DNA of 34,542 nt from Lutibacter sp. (lineage in GTDB: Bacteria > Bacteroidota > Bacteroidia > Flavobacteriales > Flavobacteriaceae). The position numbers and the translations under genes were made by a program. Where the stretch lies: positions 1-34,542 of the forward strand of contig JAQVGD010000002.1 in the NCBI GenBank assembly GCA_028696945.1, written 5' to 3'. Under the pieces are notes generated by a model that had not been told where the DNA came from, made no database searches, and saw only the letters and a list, made by a program, of their open reading frames with translations. Of this stretch, positions 8,290 through 15,195 are shown in pieces. The stretch's first letter is position 1. Every line of letters begins with the position of its first letter.

Positions 8290-9330
8290 TTATTTTGAAA
8301 AAACTTCATTCTGCTGTTCTTGAACCCTTATAAAAGTAGTTCTTTTTGTGAGTTCTTTTAACCTGCTTGCACCAACATAAGTACAGGTTGAACGAAGTCC
8401 GCCCAAAATATCCTGCACGGTATTTTCAACGGCTCCACGATAGAGAATTTCAACAGTTTTACCTTCAGAAGCTCGGTAATCTGCAACGCCGCCAACATGT
8501 TTATTCATGGCAGTTTCAGAACTCATGCCGTAAAACTGCTTAAATTTTTCACCATTAATGTCAATTGTTTTTCCACCACTTTCGGTATGTCCAGCAAACA
8601 TGCCACCCAACATCACAAAATCGGCACCACCGCCAAATGCTTTAGCCACATCGCCAGGAATTTTACAACCTCCGTCAGAAACTATTTGTCCACCCAATCC
8701 GTGTGCAGCATCAGCACATTCAATAATTGCGGATAATTGCGGATAACCAACACCTGTTTTAACGCGTGTTGTGCAAACAGAGCCTGGACCAATGCCAACT
8801 TTAACGATGTCGGCACCAGCTAATAACAGCTCTTCCACCATTTCGCCAGTGACTACATTTCCGGCCATTATTATTTTATCGGGATATTGTTGCCGAGTTT
8901 TTTTTACAAAATTTGCGAAATGTTCAGAGTAGCCATTGGCAACATCAATACAAATAAATTTAAGCTGGGGGTATTGCTTGAAGATGGCTGCCAATTTTTT
9001 TGAATCTGCAGTTCCTATTCCTGAACTTACCGCCATATAATTCGTCATATTATCGTCGGCAGTTTGCATAAATTCTTTCCATTCTTGTAGAGAATAATGC
9101 TTGTGAATTGCCGTAAATAGTTTGTGATTTGCCAACGCAGTAGCCATTTCAAAGGTGCCAACGGTATCCATATTTGCAGCCATGATTGGAACACCACTCC
9201 ATTTTTGTTGGCTGTGTAAAAAAATAAATTCCCTTTCCAGACTAACCAAGGATCTTGAATTTAATGTTGAGCGTTTTGGGCGAATCATTACATCTTTAAA
9301 CCCTAGTTTTAAATCGGTTTCTATGCGCAT
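8290..9330 (-). CDS. guaC: GMP reductase
   Basis: 346 residues, one shorter than the E. coli GuaC protein and very similar along its length. The enzyme converts GMP to IMP with NADPH, in purine salvage. The (beta/alpha)8 barrel is shown by [13 protein letters not shown] (51-63), [11 protein letters not shown] (128-138) and the catalytic loop GPGSVCTTR with Cys186. The flap region [19 protein letters not shown] and the ending [12 protein letters not shown] are typical. The start at 9330 ([13 protein letters not shown]) matches the family; an in-frame ATG at 9393 would add 21 unrelated residues overlapping the metallophosphatase gene. The upstream gene on the same strand is a nucleotidase-type metallophosphatase ending 19 bp before, so both may serve nucleotide salvage. 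Confidence 0.96.
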   Translation of the reverse strand: MRIETDLKLGFKDVMIRPKRSTLNSRSLVSLEREFIFLHSQQKWSGVPIMAANMDTVGTFEMATALANHKLFTAIHKHYSLQEWKEFMQTADDNMTNYMAVSSGIGTADSKKLAAIFKQYPQLKFICIDVANGYSEHFANFVKKTRQQYPDKIIMAGNVVTGEMVEELLLAGADIVKVGIGPGSVCTTRVKTGVGYPQLSAIIECADAAHGLGGQIVSDGGCKIPGDVAKAFGGGADFVMLGGMFAGHTESGGKTIDINGEKFKQFYGMSSETAMNKHVGGVADYRASEGKTVEILYRGAVENTVQDILGGLRSTCTYVGASRLKELTKRTTFIRVQEQQNEVFSK

Positions 9331-9349
9331 TTTCTTAAAATATATTATA

Positions 9350-10258
9350 TTAAATGATGATACTTTTACCCTTGCTTCCCAAATTTTTATCACTGTCGAA
9401 ATAAAAATCTATTCTTCCTAAATTAATTCCATAGCAACCAACCTGATTTACCAACACATTTTCGCCAACACTATTTTTTGTGATGGTTGGCTTGGGCAAA
9501 AAAGTATGGGTATGGCCACCAATAATTAAATCGATATTTTTGGTTTTTGAAGCGATTACCAAGTCGCTTACTTTTTCATTTTTATAGTGATAGCCTAAAT
9601 GGGATAGGCAAATAACCAAATCACATTTTTCTTCCTCTTTTAAAATACGGCTCATATCCTGGGCAATTTCTATGGGATCTAGATAAATTGTTTCCTTATA
9701 CATTCTTGGATCCACCAAGCCAAGAAGTTCAACTCCCAAGCCAAAAACACCAATTTTGATACCGTCTTTCACAAAAATTTTATAAGGTTTTACGTGGGTA
9801 TTTAACACTGTATTTTTGAAATCGTAATTGGCCGACAAAAAGTCGAATTGTGCGTGAGGCAATTGCGAAAATAAGCCGTCGATGCCGTTGTCGAAATCGT
9901 GATTTCCAATAGTTGCGGCATCGTATTTTAACATGCTCATCAATTTAAATTCCAATTCACCTCCGTAAAAATTAAAGTACGGCGTTCCCTGAAAAATATC
10001 TCCGGCATCCAATAATAAGGTATTCGGATTTTCTTTTCGAATGGTTTCAACCAAAGTTGCACGTCGCGCAACGCCGCCCATATTAGAATATCGGCTGTCA
10101 GTGCTTGGAAATGGATCAATATGGCTGTGCACATCATTGGTGTGTAAAATGGTAATGTGCTTGGCATTTTTTGTAGCAAAAGATTGCAGTGAAAATCCGC
10201 CCAATGTTAAAAAGGCAGTTGCTGCCGTTGATTTTTGTATAAAATTTCTTCGTTTCAT
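9350..10258 (-). CDS. Exported metallophosphatase domain of a split 5'-nucleotidase
   Basis: 302 residues starting [21 protein letters not shown], a twin-arginine type signal. The calcineurin-like metal-binding motifs are all visible: [37 protein letters not shown] and GGHTHTF. UshA-type enzymes hydrolyse periplasmic nucleotides and need a second, substrate-binding C-terminal domain; here that domain is the next gene upstream (10792-11556). An in-frame ATG at 10303 lies within the last upstream repeat unit and would add 15 residues in front of the signal; I prefer 10258 because Tat signals start like this. Its start codon is the right arm of a predicted hairpin from the repeat array (10259-10788), which may control its translation. 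Confidence 0.88.
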   Translation of the reverse strand: MKRRNFIQKSTAATAFLTLGGFSLQSFATKNAKHITILHTNDVHSHIDPFPSTDSRYSNMGGVARRATLVETIRKENPNTLLLDAGDIFQGTPYFNFYGGELEFKLMSMLKYDAATIGNHDFDNGIDGLFSQLPHAQFDFLSANYDFKNTVLNTHVKPYKIFVKDGIKIGVFGLGVELLGLVDPRMYKETIYLDPIEIAQDMSRILKEEEKCDLVICLSHLGYHYKNEKVSDLVIASKTKNIDLIIGGHTHTFLPKPTITKNSVGENVLVNQVGCYGINLGRIDFYFDSDKNLGSKGKSIII

Positions 10259-10351
10259 CTGTTTAATTTTTATTTTTTTGTTGGTACAGATGCTGTTCGC
10301 CATTAATCATTCCTCTGTGTATCAAAATTTGTTATAGCTCGTTTCATCTGT

Positions 10352-10435
10352 TTAATTTTTATTTTTTTGTTGGTACAGATGCAGTTCGCCATTAATCATT
10401 CCTTTATGTATCAAAATTTGTAATGCTCGTTTCAT
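10352..10435 (-). CDS. Mini-ORF in fifth unit of the minus array (27 codons)
   Basis: Starts [17 protein letters not shown] and ends with an Asn/Lys-rich tail read from the linker, stop TAA at 10352-10354. It is the same reading frame as the 22-codon mini-ORF of the first plus-array unit. It reads through the CATCTGT arm and ends inside the predicted loop before the next start codon. It could be a translated leader rather than a functional peptide. Confidence 0.4.
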   Translation of the reverse strand: MKRALQILIHKGMINGELHLYQQKNKN

Positions 10436-10455
10436 TTGCTATTTTTTATTGTTTT

Positions 10456-10524
10456 TTATTTGTCAAATGGAACGCTCAGCATCTTTCTTTTTTCTGTTAG
10501 ATGATTCTGTTGTAGGCGTTTCAT
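10456..10524 (-). CDS. Mini-ORF in the divergent fourth unit (22 codons)
   Basis: Begins MKRLQQNHLTEKRKM and ends VPFDK then TAA. It has exactly the 22-codon length of the first plus-array mini-ORF, although the DNA between start and stop is almost unrelated. The stop again follows the left hairpin arm, here CATTTG, and precedes an A-rich linker to the next ATG. Confidence 0.4.
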   Translation of the reverse strand: MKRLQQNHLTEKRKMLSVPFDK

Positions 10525-10791
10525 CTGTTTAATTTTTATTTTTTTGTTGGTACAGATGCAGTTCGCCATTAATCATTCCTCTGTGTATCAAAATTTGTTA
10601 TGCTCGTTTCATCTGTTTAATTTTTATTTTTTTGTTGGTGCAGATGCAGTTCGCCATTAATCATTCCTTTATGTATCAAAATTTGTTATGCTCGTTTCAT
10701 CTGTTTAATTTTTATTTTTTTGTTGGTACAGATGCAGTTCGCCATTAATCATTCCTCTGTGTATCAAAATTTGTTATGCTCGTTTCATTAC

Positions 10792-11556
10792 CTAATTCTT
10801 TAGTATTTTTTCATTTCTAAATCTTCCATCCAAAGAAACTTTAACAGTATCTGTTTCCTTAAAATAATCGATAATAGCATTTCTTATCTTATAATCAAGG
10901 GAATATAAATGAACAGGATCTTTAAAGAAATTCATATTGTCACCGCCAGTTTGCAAATAATCTGAGGTCAACACAAAATAGGTTTTTAAAGTGTCAAGAG
11001 CAACGTTATTTATTTTTAAGTCGTAACCTTTTTCTGTGATGACCAAATTAAATTGTTTTGAAAGCGGATGTGCTTTATTTTCGGTAATTAGGTAATTTAC
11101 AAGTTCCGTTATTTTTTCAGAAGTCAATTCAACTACCACCAAACTATTTTCAAAAGGCATCAAATTAAAAGCACTTTCATTGGTAATATTTCCTTTGGAA
11201 ATTCCTGCCCTGATTCCGCCATAATTAAACATGGCAAAATCGATATTTTTTCCTGTTCTTGAATTAAATACTGGATTTGCCTTTTCAAAACTCAAATCTG
11301 CCATTAAATTTCCCAAACTACTTTCCAAATCCCCATCATTTCTATACAAATTTATTGGGGTGTAGCTAATTACGGTGGTCATTTCTTTTTCAACCTTTTC
11401 CCTATAAGGTTTAATGGTATTTTCAATTGTTTTGTCTGAAGCAATTGTTTCATTAATAGTTGTTTGACTTCCTTCTATTTTAACCAATTGGTTAAGCTGG
11501 CTTTTACAGCTGAAAAGCGTTAAGAAAATAATAAGCGGAATAATAAATTTTTTCAT
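10792..11556 (-). CDS. 5'-nucleotidase C-terminal domain lipoprotein
   Basis: 254 residues. The N-terminus MKKFIIPLIIFLTLFSC is a lipoprotein signal with Cys17 as the lipidation site. The body is the 5_nucleotid_C domain: GDLESSLGNLMADL near residues 75-88, FAMFNYGGIRAGISKGNIT near 108-126 and LTSDYLQTGGDNMNFF near 205-220. These motifs bind the nucleoside in UshA-type enzymes. The metallophosphatase half is encoded separately downstream, beyond the repeat array, an arrangement I recall as usual in Flavobacteriia. The two proteins may assemble outside the cytoplasm. Its stop codon lies 3 bases before the ATG of the first repeat unit. It is divergent from the DUF6913-like gene with 53 bp between the starts. 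Confidence 0.88.
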   Translation of the reverse strand: MKKFIIPLIIFLTLFSCKSQLNQLVKIEGSQTTINETIASDKTIENTIKPYREKVEKEMTTVISYTPINLYRNDGDLESSLGNLMADLSFEKANPVFNSRTGKNIDFAMFNYGGIRAGISKGNITNESAFNLMPFENSLVVVELTSEKITELVNYLITENKAHPLSKQFNLVITEKGYDLKINNVALDTLKTYFVLTSDYLQTGGDNMNFFKDPVHLYSLDYKIRNAIIDYFKETDTVKVSLDGRFRNEKILKN

Positions 11557-11588
11557 TGCTGCTATACTGATGATTTTAATTAATTTTG
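11556..11588 (+). promoter_or_regulatory. Promoter of the DUF6913-like gene and dapA
   Basis: TTG (11556-11558), 22 bases, then TAATTTTG (11581-11588), matching the Bacteroidota pattern. The expected start of transcription is about 11593, leaving a leader of roughly 17 bases before the ATG at 11610. The -33 element overlaps the start codon of the divergent gene, so the two transcription units share a very short control region. Confidence 0.55.
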
Positions 11589-11609
11589 TCTTCAGAATGG
11601 TAAATATAA

Positions 11610-12134
11610 ATGATTTTTACAGGATTTAAACGAAAAAGCAATCAAATTTTTTTTAAAAAAGCATTGCCGGGCTTTCTTAAAGACGAACATAAAAGTTCGT
11701 TTGAGGAAGTAAAAAAAGTGCTTGTTTTTTTAGATGAAAAGTCGAGAAAAGCACCTATTGTAAGCAAACTTGCAACGATTTTAAAAATTTCTGAAAGCGA
11801 TATTACAGTTGTTATTTTTCAAAGAAAATTGAAAAACGAGAAAGAGACAGAGGATATTATTACGCCCAAAGATTTTGGCTGGTATGGGAAAGTTGATGCT
11901 GAAAAATTGAAAAATATTTTAACAAATAAATACGATTTGTTAATTAATTATAGCAAAGTTGACAATGTCTATCTCAACATCCTATTATTGCATTGTAAAC
12001 CTGCATTTAAGGTTGGTTTTGCACATACGGACAAGCGTTTGTATGATTTAATGATTAGGTGCGAACTGGATGAATTAGACTTGTTTCATGAAGAATTAAT
12101 AAAATATTTAGTCATTTTAAAGATAGTGCGATGA
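11610..12134 (+). CDS. DUF6913-like conserved protein
   Basis: 174 residues, soluble, no signal peptide. It resembles the DUF6913 family, which in Flavobacteriia usually lies directly upstream of dapA, as here; I assign this from recall of the neighbourhood and sequence character. Features are a basic N-terminus (FKRKSNQIFFKKALPGF), the central KDFGWYGKVD stretch, NYSKVDNVYLNILLLHCKPAFKVGFAH and a C-terminal amphipathic helix. No catalytic motif is evident. Its TGA stop overlaps the ATG of the first repeat unit as ATGA (12131-12134), so a ribosome finishing this gene could start on the repeat mini-ORF. Confidence 0.75.
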   Translation: MIFTGFKRKSNQIFFKKALPGFLKDEHKSSFEEVKKVLVFLDEKSRKAPIVSKLATILKISESDITVVIFQRKLKNEKETEDIITPKDFGWYGKVDAEKLKNILTNKYDLLINYSKVDNVYLNILLLHCKPAFKVGFAHTDKRLYDLMIRCELDELDLFHEELIKYLVILKIVR

Positions 12135-12199
12135 AACGAGCATTACAAATTTTGATACACAGAGGAATGATTAATGGCGAACAGCATCTGTACCAATAA
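12131..12199 (+). CDS. Mini-ORF of unit 1, plus array (22 codons)
   Basis: Encodes a peptide starting [17 protein letters not shown] and ending HLYQ. The start codon overlaps the upstream stop (ATGA). Codons 19-21 are the CATCTGT hairpin arm and the TAA follows one codon later, so translation would open the arm and stop in the loop. Confidence 0.45.
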   Translation: MKRALQILIHRGMINGEQHLYQ

Positions 12200-12217
12200 A
12201 AAATAAAATATAAACAG

Positions 12218-12292
12218 ATGAAACGAGCATTACAAATTTTAATACACAAAAGAATGATAATGGCGAACAGCATCTGTACCAATAAAAAATAA
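12218..12292 (+). CDS. Mini-ORF of unit 2, plus array (24 codons)
   Basis: Begins [15 protein letters not shown] like unit 1, then a 1-base loss relative to unit 1 shifts the frame. The new frame still reads through CATCTGT and stops in the linker, 11 bases before the next ATG. Confidence 0.4.
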   Translation: MKRALQILIHKRMIMANSICTNKK

Positions 12293-12303
12293 AATATAAA
12301 CAG

Positions 12304-12420
12304 ATGAAACGAGCATTACAAATTTTGATACATTATGTAATGACAATGGTGAACCTGCCTGCTGGCAGGCAAGGTTTACCTGCTGTTAGGTTGGCAGCAT
12401 CTGTTACCGCTAAAAAATAA
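12304..12420 (+). CDS. Mini-ORF of unit 3, plus array (38 codons)
   Basis: Begins [16 protein letters not shown]. The frame stays open through the palindromic insertion (giving LPAGRQG), passes through CATCTGT and stops 11 bases before the dapA start. An open frame retained after such an insertion is compatible with selection for read-through of the arm, or chance. Confidence 0.4.
   Translation: MKRALQILIHYVMTMVNLPAGRQGLPAVRLAASVTAKK
12348..12380. repeat. Imperfect palindrome inserted in repeat unit 3
   Basis: Left arm 12348-12362 (GGTGAACCTGCCTGC), 2-base centre, right arm 12365-12380 (GCAGGCAAGGTTTACC). The core CCTGCCTGC/GCAGGC resembles a palindromic motif that I recall as frequent in Bacteroidota intergenic DNA. 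It is GC-rich against its surroundings and is absent from the other eight units, so it arrived after the array formed. Confidence 0.7.
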
Positions 12421-12431
12421 AATATAAACAG

Positions 12432-13307
12432 ATGAAAGAATTATTAGGAACAGGAGTTGCTTTGGTAACACCTTTTAATGAAGATAAATCAGTAGATTTT
12501 GAAGGGCTAAAACGTTTGGTCAACTTTCAAATTGACAATGGCGTAAATTATCTGGTGATTTTAGGAACCACTGGTGAACCAGCTACTTTAACTTCAGAAG
12601 AAAAAAAACAAGTTAAGGCAACCATTATCAAGGCAAATAATGGTAGGCTTCCTTTGGTAATTGGCATTGGCGGAAATAATACCATGGCGGTTGTTAATGA
12701 GGTTAGAACTGAAGATTTATCAGCATTTTCTGCCATACTTTCTGTTTCACCTTATTATAATAAACCAACGCAGGAAGGAATTTACCAGCATTTTAAAGCC
12801 ATTTCAGAAGCAAGTCCGTTGCCAATTATTGTTTATAATGTACCTGGAAGAACCGCGAAAAATGTGGAGGCAAAAACCGTGATAAGATTGGCCAATGATT
12901 TTAAAAATATTGTGGCGGTAAAAGAAGCCGCTGGAGATATTGTGCAGGCGATGCGGTTAATTCAACAAAAACCTAAAGATTTTATGGTCATATCTGGCGA
13001 TGATATGATTGCTTTACCAATAGTGTTGGCTGGCGGCGCAGGTGTAATTTCGGTAATCGGACAAGGTTTGCCTAAAGATTTTTCAGAAATGATTCAGCAA
13101 GCTTTAAAAGGAAATGTAGCGAAAGCCAATGCTTTACACTACAAAGTTATGGATTGCATAGATTATATATTTGAAGAAGGAAACCCAGCAGGGATTAAAA
13201 CATTGTTGAAAAGTTTTGGTATTTGTTCTGAAAACGTGAGGTTGCCTTTAGTGAATGCTTCTTATGATTTACAACAAAAAATTGCTAACTTTGCAGCTAA
13301 ATATTAG
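12432..13307 (+). CDS. dapA: 4-hydroxy-tetrahydrodipicolinate synthase
   Basis: 291 residues, normal for DapA. It condenses pyruvate and aspartate semialdehyde, the first committed step to diaminopimelate and lysine, feeding peptidoglycan synthesis in the cytoplasm. The TIM-barrel signature is clear: [10 protein letters not shown] with Thr46 and Thr47, [13 protein letters not shown], the Tyr of [11 protein letters not shown] and the Schiff-base Lys in VAVKEAAGD. The C-terminal helical part is complete ([13 protein letters not shown]). The start ATG at 12432 is preceded by AAACAG and is the right arm of the hairpin formed with CATCTGT (12398-12404) of repeat unit 3; no purine-rich Shine-Dalgarno site is seen. 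Translation may therefore depend on ribosomes coming from the repeat units. Confidence 0.97.
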   Translation: MKELLGTGVALVTPFNEDKSVDFEGLKRLVNFQIDNGVNYLVILGTTGEPATLTSEEKKQVKATIIKANNGRLPLVIGIGGNNTMAVVNEVRTEDLSAFSAILSVSPYYNKPTQEGIYQHFKAISEASPLPIIVYNVPGRTAKNVEAKTVIRLANDFKNIVAVKEAAGDIVQAMRLIQQKPKDFMVISGDDMIALPIVLAGGAGVISVIGQGLPKDFSEMIQQALKGNVAKANALHYKVMDCIDYIFEEGNPAGIKTLLKSFGICSENVRLPLVNASYDLQQKIANFAAKY

Positions 13308-13414
13308 ATTTGAGATATTATTCATTTTCAGTCTATTATTTTGTAAAAAAAATATTTATTTGGTTTAATTTATATCGAAAAATTACCATATAACATCATT
13401 AAAAATAAAATTAT

Positions 13415-13924
13415 ATGTTATCAGAAAGGATGCAAACCGTTTTAAATAGTCAAATAAGAATTGAAGCAGAGTCATCTCAAATTTATCTAGCAATGGCTTC
13501 TTGGTCTGAGTTGAAAGGTTTTGAAGGAATTTCTCAATTTATGTATGCACAATCTGATGAAGAAAGATTGCATATGCTTAAAATGTTTAAATATATTAAT
13601 GAACGTGGCGGACATGCAATGGTTTCTGAATTAAGCGCACCCGCACTTGAATTCGGGTCGGTAAAAGAAATGTTTGAAACATTGTTTAAACATGAAATTT
13701 TTGTTTCACAAAGCATTAATGAATTGGTGCACATTTCTTTGGAAGAAAAAGATTATGCTACCCATAACTTTTTACAATGGTATGTTGCCGAACAAATTGA
13801 AGAAGAAGCACAGGCAAGAACTATTTTGGATAAAATTAATTTAATTGGGAATGATAAAGGAGGAATGTACTTGTTTGACAATGATATTAAACGACTTACA
13901 GTGGTAAGCTCTGTTTCGCCTTAA
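13415..13924 (+). CDS. ftnA: Ferritin
   Basis: 169 residues, the size of bacterial non-haem ferritin, which stores iron as a 24-mer in the cytoplasm. Ferroxidase ligands can be placed by alignment with E. coli FtnA: Glu17 (RIEAESSQIY), Glu50 and His53 (SDEERLHML). The third and fourth helices supply further Glu residues (NFLQWYVAEQIEEEAQA). It has its own upstream region of 107 bp after dapA and a 126-bp gap before bamD, so it is probably monocistronic. Confidence 0.94.
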   Translation: MLSERMQTVLNSQIRIEAESSQIYLAMASWSELKGFEGISQFMYAQSDEERLHMLKMFKYINERGGHAMVSELSAPALEFGSVKEMFETLFKHEIFVSQSINELVHISLEEKDYATHNFLQWYVAEQIEEEAQARTILDKINLIGNDKGGMYLFDNDIKRLTVVSSVSP

Positions 13925-14050
13925 GCCTAATAATTAACAAACAATTAGGATTGTCGCTCACTATTTCTACAAAAAGCTGGTTATTTTTGTGGTTTAGTGG
14001 TCTGTAAAAAATCATTTTAATAATCCATAATAAATAACTAATTTTGCCAA

Positions 14051-14869
14051 ATGCAAAAAAATAAAATTTATATTTTCATTTTGTTAGTCGCTTTGAGCGT
14101 TTCGTCTTGTAGTGAATACCAAAAAGCATTGAATAAAGGTACCAGCGAAGAGCAATATGTAATGGCTGTTAAAATGTATGATGAACAAAAGTACACCAAA
14201 GCCATTGCTTTATTTGAGAAGATAACGCCAAGTTATAAAGGAAAACCTCAGATGGAACGGATTCAATATATGGTTTCTCAAGCTCATTATAACACCAAAC
14301 AATATAGTTTAGCCGCTTATTATTTTGATAAATTTGTAAAAAGCTATCCAAAAAGTTCAAAGGTTGAAGAAGCAGCATACCTGTCGGCTTACAGTTATTA
14401 TTTAGCCTCACCTATTTATAGCTTGGATCAAAAAGATACAAAAGAGGCCATCATGGCACTTCAAAATTTTATTTATAAATTTCCAGAATCCGAGAAAGTT
14501 CCCGATGCAAATAAAAATATAAAGGAATTAACGTATAAATTGGAAAAAAAATCTTTTGAGATTGCCAAACAATACTATCATACCCAAGATTACGTAGCTG
14601 CAATGGTCGCTTTTGATAATTTGCTTTCAGATTATTTAGGCACCTCATTTAAAGAAGAAGCTATGTATCTGAAATTTAAATCGGCTTATAATTTGGCAGC
14701 CAACAGTATTAATATTAAAAAAGAAGCTAGGATTAGTGAAGCCTTAAAAGTGCATCAGAGATTCGAAAAAAATTTTCCCAATTCTAAATATTTAGAGGAA
14801 ACAAAAGAATTGATTTCCAGTTTAAATAATGAATTAAACGCCATAACTGTCATTAAAACTCAAAACTAA
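14051..14869 (+). CDS. bamD: Outer membrane assembly lipoprotein BamD
   Basis: 272 residues. The signal MQKNKIYIFILLVALSVSSC gives a lipid-modified Cys20. TPR-like repeats follow, typical of BamD/YfiO: EEQYVMAVKMYDEQKYTKAIALFEKI, QAHYNTKQYSLAAYYFDKFVKSYP and SFEIAKQYYHTQDYVAAMVAFDNLLSDYL (each quoted by region at about 33-58, 78-100 and 172-200). BamD is an essential part of the BAM complex that inserts beta-barrel proteins. It leads the block bamD-rpoZ-coaBC-porD-recN; its stop overlaps the next start (TAATG). TAATTTTG at 14039-14046 looks like a -7 box but would make the message leaderless. Confidence 0.93.
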   Translation: MQKNKIYIFILLVALSVSSCSEYQKALNKGTSEEQYVMAVKMYDEQKYTKAIALFEKITPSYKGKPQMERIQYMVSQAHYNTKQYSLAAYYFDKFVKSYPKSSKVEEAAYLSAYSYYLASPIYSLDQKDTKEAIMALQNFIYKFPESEKVPDANKNIKELTYKLEKKSFEIAKQYYHTQDYVAAMVAFDNLLSDYLGTSFKEEAMYLKFKSAYNLAANSINIKKEARISEALKVHQRFEKNFPNSKYLEETKELISSLNNELNAITVIKTQN

Positions 14870-15195
14870 TGGATTATAAAAACTCAGAAGCACCTACTAC
14901 AACAGTAACTTACGACAAAAATAAAATTGAAGCACCAACAGGCAATATTTACGAGGCTATTACAATTATAGCAAAAAGAGCCGATCAAATTAGCATCGAT
15001 TTAAAAAATGAACTGGTTGAAAAATTAGAGGAATTTGCAACATACACTGATAGCTTGGATGAAGTTTTTGAAAATAAGGAACAAATTGAGGTATCTAAAT
15101 TTTATGAAAGGTTGCCAAAACCAACAGCAATTGCCGTTCAAGAATGGTTAGACGATAAAATTTATTACAGAAATCCAGAAGAAATTCAAAAATAG
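14869..15195 (+). CDS. rpoZ: RNA polymerase omega subunit, Bacteroidota type
   Basis: 108 residues. The core NIYEAITIIAKRADQISIDLK (about residues 26-46) matches the omega/RPB6 helix region that contacts the beta' subunit. The extended C-terminal part (FYERLPKPTAIAVQEWLDDKIYYR) is usual in Bacteroidota. It overlaps bamD by one base and abuts coaBC, a neighbourhood conserved in this group. The N-terminal part is hydrophilic and Thr-rich. Confidence 0.88.
   Translation: MDYKNSEAPTTTVTYDKNKIEAPTGNIYEAITIIAKRADQISIDLKNELVEKLEEFATYTDSLDEVFENKEQIEVSKFYERLPKPTAIAVQEWLDDKIYYRNPEEIQK

Larger units (their letters stand above)
10259..10788 (-). repeat. Tandem array of six ~88-bp units between nucleotidase and metallophosphatase genes
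   Basis: Six head-to-tail units on the minus strand, in transcription order 10788-10701, 10700-10613, 10612-10525, 10524-10436, 10435-10348 and 10347-10259 (88 or 89 bp each). Every unit starts ATGAAACG and, except the fourth, ends with an A/T-rich linker and AAACAG joined to the next ATG. The array fills the space from 3 bases after the stop of the C-terminal domain gene to the metallophosphatase start. Five units are nearly identical; the fourth differs almost throughout but keeps length, start, stop and hairpin. In three units (first to third) the first frame stops at codon 5; in these an internal ATG (ATGGCGAAC) opens a frame running through the linker into the next unit. Confidence 0.95.
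12131..12431 (+). repeat. Tandem array of three repeat units between the DUF6913-like gene and dapA
   Basis: Units at 12131-12217 (87 bp), 12218-12303 (86 bp) and 12304-12431 (128 bp). They are the same family as the array at 10259-10788, in opposite orientation, so each array reads toward its downstream gene. The first unit's ATG overlaps the preceding stop and the third unit ends at the dapA ATG. The third unit carries an insertion of about 41 bp with a strong imperfect palindrome. All three keep CATCTGT, an A-rich linker and ACAGATG at the next start codon. Confidence 0.95.

Noticed and set aside
9331-9393. N-terminal extension of guaC from the ATG at 9393
   Set aside because: GuaC proteins start at MRIE, and the extension would overlap the end of the metallophosphatase gene.
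10259-10788. CRISPR array
   Set aside because: Units are contiguous 88-bp repeats without unique spacers, and no cas gene is present.
14039-14046. TAATTTTG as the bamD promoter
   Set aside because: It is only 4 bases from the ATG and has no -33 TTG; a leaderless message is possible but unsupported.
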